A DNA stretch of 60,000 nucleotides, from contig NC_064047.1 of assembly GCF_932526225.1 (NCBI RefSeq), positions 1,118,001 to 1,178,000 of the forward strand, given 5' to 3'. Below the pieces are notes generated by a model. The model was given only the letters and a program-made list of their open reading frames with translations. It made no database searches and was not told the DNA's origin. This DNA comes from Nematostella vectensis. Taxonomy: Eukaryota > Cnidaria > Anthozoa > Actiniaria > Edwardsiidae. Shown here in pieces: positions 58,120-60,000 of the stretch; within the stretch, counting starts at the first letter, position 1, and each line of letters opens with the position of its first letter. The position numbers and the translations under genes are program-made.

Positions 58120-58650
58120 ATGGCAAGCATTGAGGATTATATGGAAGAGGAGCCTGAGTCTAAGGGGGGTTCGAGGGGTGCGCCTCCCGAAGATGATGTT
58201 GAAGTCAAACGAGAATCGCTGGCTATTCTCGCATCTCTTGGGACTACGAAGGAATTTCTTGGTGTGGACATGAGTTTAGGGGACATCAAGAAGCTCTCGG
58301 CGAAAGACGTCGAGAAATACTTTGTTCGCTACCAGACCGTCTTAGGCAAACAAGTTACTGATGGATTAGTAGAATCAGCACTTCAAGTACTGTCTCAAGT
58401 CATTTCCTATGTGGTTCCTGTAGATGACACCGAAGCGCTTAGCAAAGACTTACAGAACGACGAGTTGGTTAAACGCGAATTGTCGAACTTTGCAGGTCTC
58501 TTGGTATTGAAGGGAGGAAGGATGGTAGCACTTGCTAGCGGTCTCTTCCGAGTCGCTAAGCATGTTAAACTAACACCTTCTTCGCAGGAGACTTCCAACA
58601 AACTTCAAGAAGTTCCAAGCACAACTGAGCAAACTCTTGAGCACAACTGA
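58120..58650 (+). CDS. Conserved helical protein (176 aa), element 2 copy
   Basis: Three replacements relative to copy 1 (T to A after the start, S to G, G to D in GVGMSLG/GVDMSLG). Its end runs into the minisatellite (58618-58800). Confidence 0.75.
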   Translation: MASIEDYMEEEPESKGGSRGAPPEDDVEVKRESLAILASLGTTKEFLGVDMSLGDIKKLSAKDVEKYFVRYQTVLGKQVTDGLVESALQVLSQVISYVVPVDDTEALSKDLQNDELVKRELSNFAGLLVLKGGRMVALASGLFRVAKHVKLTPSSQETSNKLQEVPSTTEQTLEHN

Positions 58651-58800
58651 ACACAACTGAGCAAACTCTTGAACACAACTGAACACAACTGAGCAAACTC
58701 TTGAGCACAACTGAACACAACTGTGCAAACTCTTGAGCACAACTGAGCGAACTCTTGAGCACAACTGAACACAACTGAGCAAACTCTTGAGCACAACTGC
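58618..58800. repeat. Element-internal minisatellite, element 2 copy
   Basis: Reverse of the array at 26096-26279, of the same overall structure. Confidence 0.85.
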
Positions 58801-58810
58801 TAAGACGCCA

Positions 58811-58819
58811 TTTAAAGAT
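58811..58819 (+). promoter_or_regulatory. Box TTTAAAGAT, 141-aa gene of element 2
   Basis: 29 bases to the ATG, with the tttcttatt/aataagaaa inverted leader. Confidence 0.65.
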
Positions 58820-58848
58820 TTGTTTCTTATTGTAAATCGAAATAAGAA

Positions 58849-59274
58849 ATGTCTGACGAAAATCAGGAGGTTGAACAGATTACTAGGAACCCACAACCGA
58901 CAAAAAGCAAGGAGAAAGATCCTAAAAAAGTCGCTGCTGGTAAGAGAGCTGCCGAAGTTAATAGGAGGGCTAGAGAAGCACTTGCTAGGGAAATGAAACG
59001 TGAGGCGGAGGCGAGTTCAGAAGACACTACACAGGCGGAGACACCCCACCAAGAGGGAGCTCGAGGGGATAGCCTCTCGGACGCTTGGATTCCAGAGCTA
59101 TCGTTTACAACTGTACTGGCTCTAGTCGGAATAGGGCTCACCGCATTGGATATGTATATGCGTTTTTACAAAAAGACGCCTAAGATCAACACCAACGAGA
59201 CTGAAACTTTCGAGAGGCCTGCCGCTCGAGGGGCTAGCCTCCCGAACGCGACGCCAAAAATAGGAATGTTGTGA
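58849..59274 (+). CDS. Charged one-span membrane protein (141 aa), element 2 copy
   Basis: One replacement (A to T in INANETE). Both internal palindromes are kept. Confidence 0.72.
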   Translation: MSDENQEVEQITRNPQPTKSKEKDPKKVAAGKRAAEVNRRAREALAREMKREAEASSEDTTQAETPHQEGARGDSLSDAWIPELSFTTVLALVGIGLTALDMYMRFYKKTPKINTNETETFERPAARGASLPNATPKIGML

Positions 59275-59283
59275 TTTAAAGAT
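59275..59283 (+). promoter_or_regulatory. Box TTTAAAGAT, 74-aa gene of element 2
   Basis: 26 bases to the ATG at 59310; the leader is unlike copy 1 although the box is identical. It starts right at the preceding stop. Confidence 0.68.
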
Positions 59284-59309
59284 TATCTGAATCTGTAATA
59301 AATAAAATC

Positions 59310-59534
59310 ATGTCAACTGAAAACAAACTTGTGAAAACGATCACCGACTCAGCAGTCATCATCGGATTAGCCGCCGGTATGGGTTATGTTGCTAAAAAGG
59401 CTATGAAAGAGTCATTCATCAGCGACCCTTCGTCAAGTGTTACAAACTACGCTAAATGGGTTGCTGTCCTGTCCGGTAGTATGTATCTGAAAGATTATCT
59501 GGAAACACAAAAGATTTTGCCAAAACCGCTGTAG
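59310..59534 (+). CDS. Small membrane protein (74 aa), element 2 copy
   Basis: Differs by F to I, V to M and A to P. Hydrophobic segment kept. Confidence 0.68.
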   Translation: MSTENKLVKTITDSAVIIGLAAGMGYVAKKAMKESFISDPSSSVTNYAKWVAVLSGSMYLKDYLETQKILPKPL

Positions 59535-59538
59535 GCGA

Positions 59539-59547
59539 CTTAAAGAT
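59539..59547 (+). promoter_or_regulatory. Box CTTAAAGAT, 138-aa gene of element 2
   Basis: 19 bases to the ATG at 59567. Confidence 0.62.
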
Positions 59548-59566
59548 CTTATAGATTGATTAATAA

Positions 59567-59983
59567 ATGGCGAGTATAGCATTTATGATTGGTGGGGCTT
59601 TTATTAATGCGACGGCGTTTGTCGGAGGGAGTTACCTTGCAAGATACTTGTCTTCTGACGCTGCTCACGTTGATAAAGAGAAGGTGAGACACGATAAAGC
59701 GCTCGAAAAGTATCAACAAGCAATGGGTGATTGGCAGAAAAAAAGACAGGAATACCAGGATTGGTTGGAGGAAGAATATAATAATAAAGTTCGTGCGGAT
59801 GAGAACGATAAAGAGACGGATGAGGCCTTCAAACTATACGCTCAAACACATCCAGATTTTGATTTGAAAGAGCCTGAGCTCTCAGATTACTACAGACCAA
59901 GTAGCAACCAAAAGATGGGAGAGATGGCATATGTTGGAGGTGGAATGTTAGCCCTTGGCTATGTAGCGAGTAGGTGGATATGA
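59567..59983 (+). CDS. Two-segment small protein (138 aa), element 2 copy
   Basis: Differs by about nine residues from copy 1, the most diverged of the shared proteins, but keeps length, frame and both hydrophobic ends. Confidence 0.72.
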   Translation: MASIAFMIGGAFINATAFVGGSYLARYLSSDAAHVDKEKVRHDKALEKYQQAMGDWQKKRQEYQDWLEEEYNNKVRADENDKETDEAFKLYAQTHPDFDLKEPELSDYYRPSSNQKMGEMAYVGGGMLALGYVASRWI

Positions 59984-60000
59984 GCCGGCACGACTTAAAG

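Larger units (their letters stand above)
50826..60000. mobile_element. Polinton copy 2, inverted relative to copy 1, cut by window end
   Basis: Starts with the same AGTAGTAGGG end and outer repeat. The visible gene order is polymerase, integrase, capsid, ATPase, then the 176-, 141-, 74- and 138-aa genes, all intact, and the box of the next gene at the window edge. Its polymerase end corresponds to the right end of copy 1. The left flank differs from GTATC (tgttct), as expected for a separate insertion. The left-arm module (TFIIB-like, ankyrin, zinc repeat) would lie beyond 60000. Confidence 0.92.

Noticed and set aside
1-60000. tRNA or rRNA genes
   Set aside because: I looked for tRNA B-box text (GGTTCGAATCC-like) with folding context and for rRNA landmarks and saw none; a tRNAscan run would settle it.

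Overview
The window is animal genomic DNA, most likely from a cnidarian (an anthozoan is my best guess). It has three intron-containing host genes, AT-rich spacers with many minisatellites and small inverted-repeat transposons, and two near-identical copies of a large virus-like Polinton/Maverick element. The cnidarian assignment is an inference. It rests on the myristoylated globin, the amine-like GPCR, the PPIL6 cyclophilin, and Polinton proteins of a type I associate with cnidarian genomes.

Host genes. The 3' end of a PPIL6-type cyclophilin gene lies at 754-3320 (+, last three exons). A globin with an N-terminal MGC lipidation signal spans 13907-6202 (-), with introns at the two ancestral globin positions. 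A two-exon rhodopsin-family GPCR spans 40887-38942 (-). I see no convincing host gene in the rest, which is filled by satellites (373-480, 4589-5966, 36454-36860, 40905-41250, 44607-45375), inverted-repeat elements (2516-2865, 10745-10854, 35261-35389, 38402-38552, 42089-42529) and unassigned spacer.

Element 1 (17194-34237, about 17.0 kb) is complete. It has inverted repeats ending AGTAGTAGGG, a perfect 5-bp flanking duplication GTATC, and 17 intact genes. The left arm (+) carries a small membrane protein, an ankyrin protein, a TFIIB-like transcription factor, a second ankyrin protein and a Cys/His zinc-repeat protein. These resemble proteins of nucleocytoplasmic large DNA viruses more than standard Polinton genes. 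A long leftward block follows: a conserved 504-aa protein, membrane and coiled-coil proteins, a penton-like protein, small membrane proteins, the A32-type packaging ATPase and the major capsid protein. The integrase runs rightward from a 33-bp divergent promoter shared with the capsid gene. The protein-primed type DNA polymerase B runs leftward from the right end. No adenain-type protease was recognised.

Element 2 starts at 50826, is inverted relative to element 1, and runs off the window at 60000. It repeats polymerase, integrase, capsid, ATPase and four small genes, all intact. The two inverted copies enclose about 16.6 kb of host DNA that includes the GPCR.

The most unusual system is transcriptional. 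Nearly every element gene is preceded by a TTTAAAGA-like box at a fixed distance (17-19 bases for replication/regulatory genes, 18-30 for structural genes). The box persists between the copies where the surrounding spacer has diverged, and the element encodes its own TFIIB-like factor. Several late-type genes also have perfect hairpins between the box and the start codon. The ends carry iteron arrays with 5, 13 and 8 copies at the three visible ends. Together this suggests a self-regulated, recently active endogenous virus.
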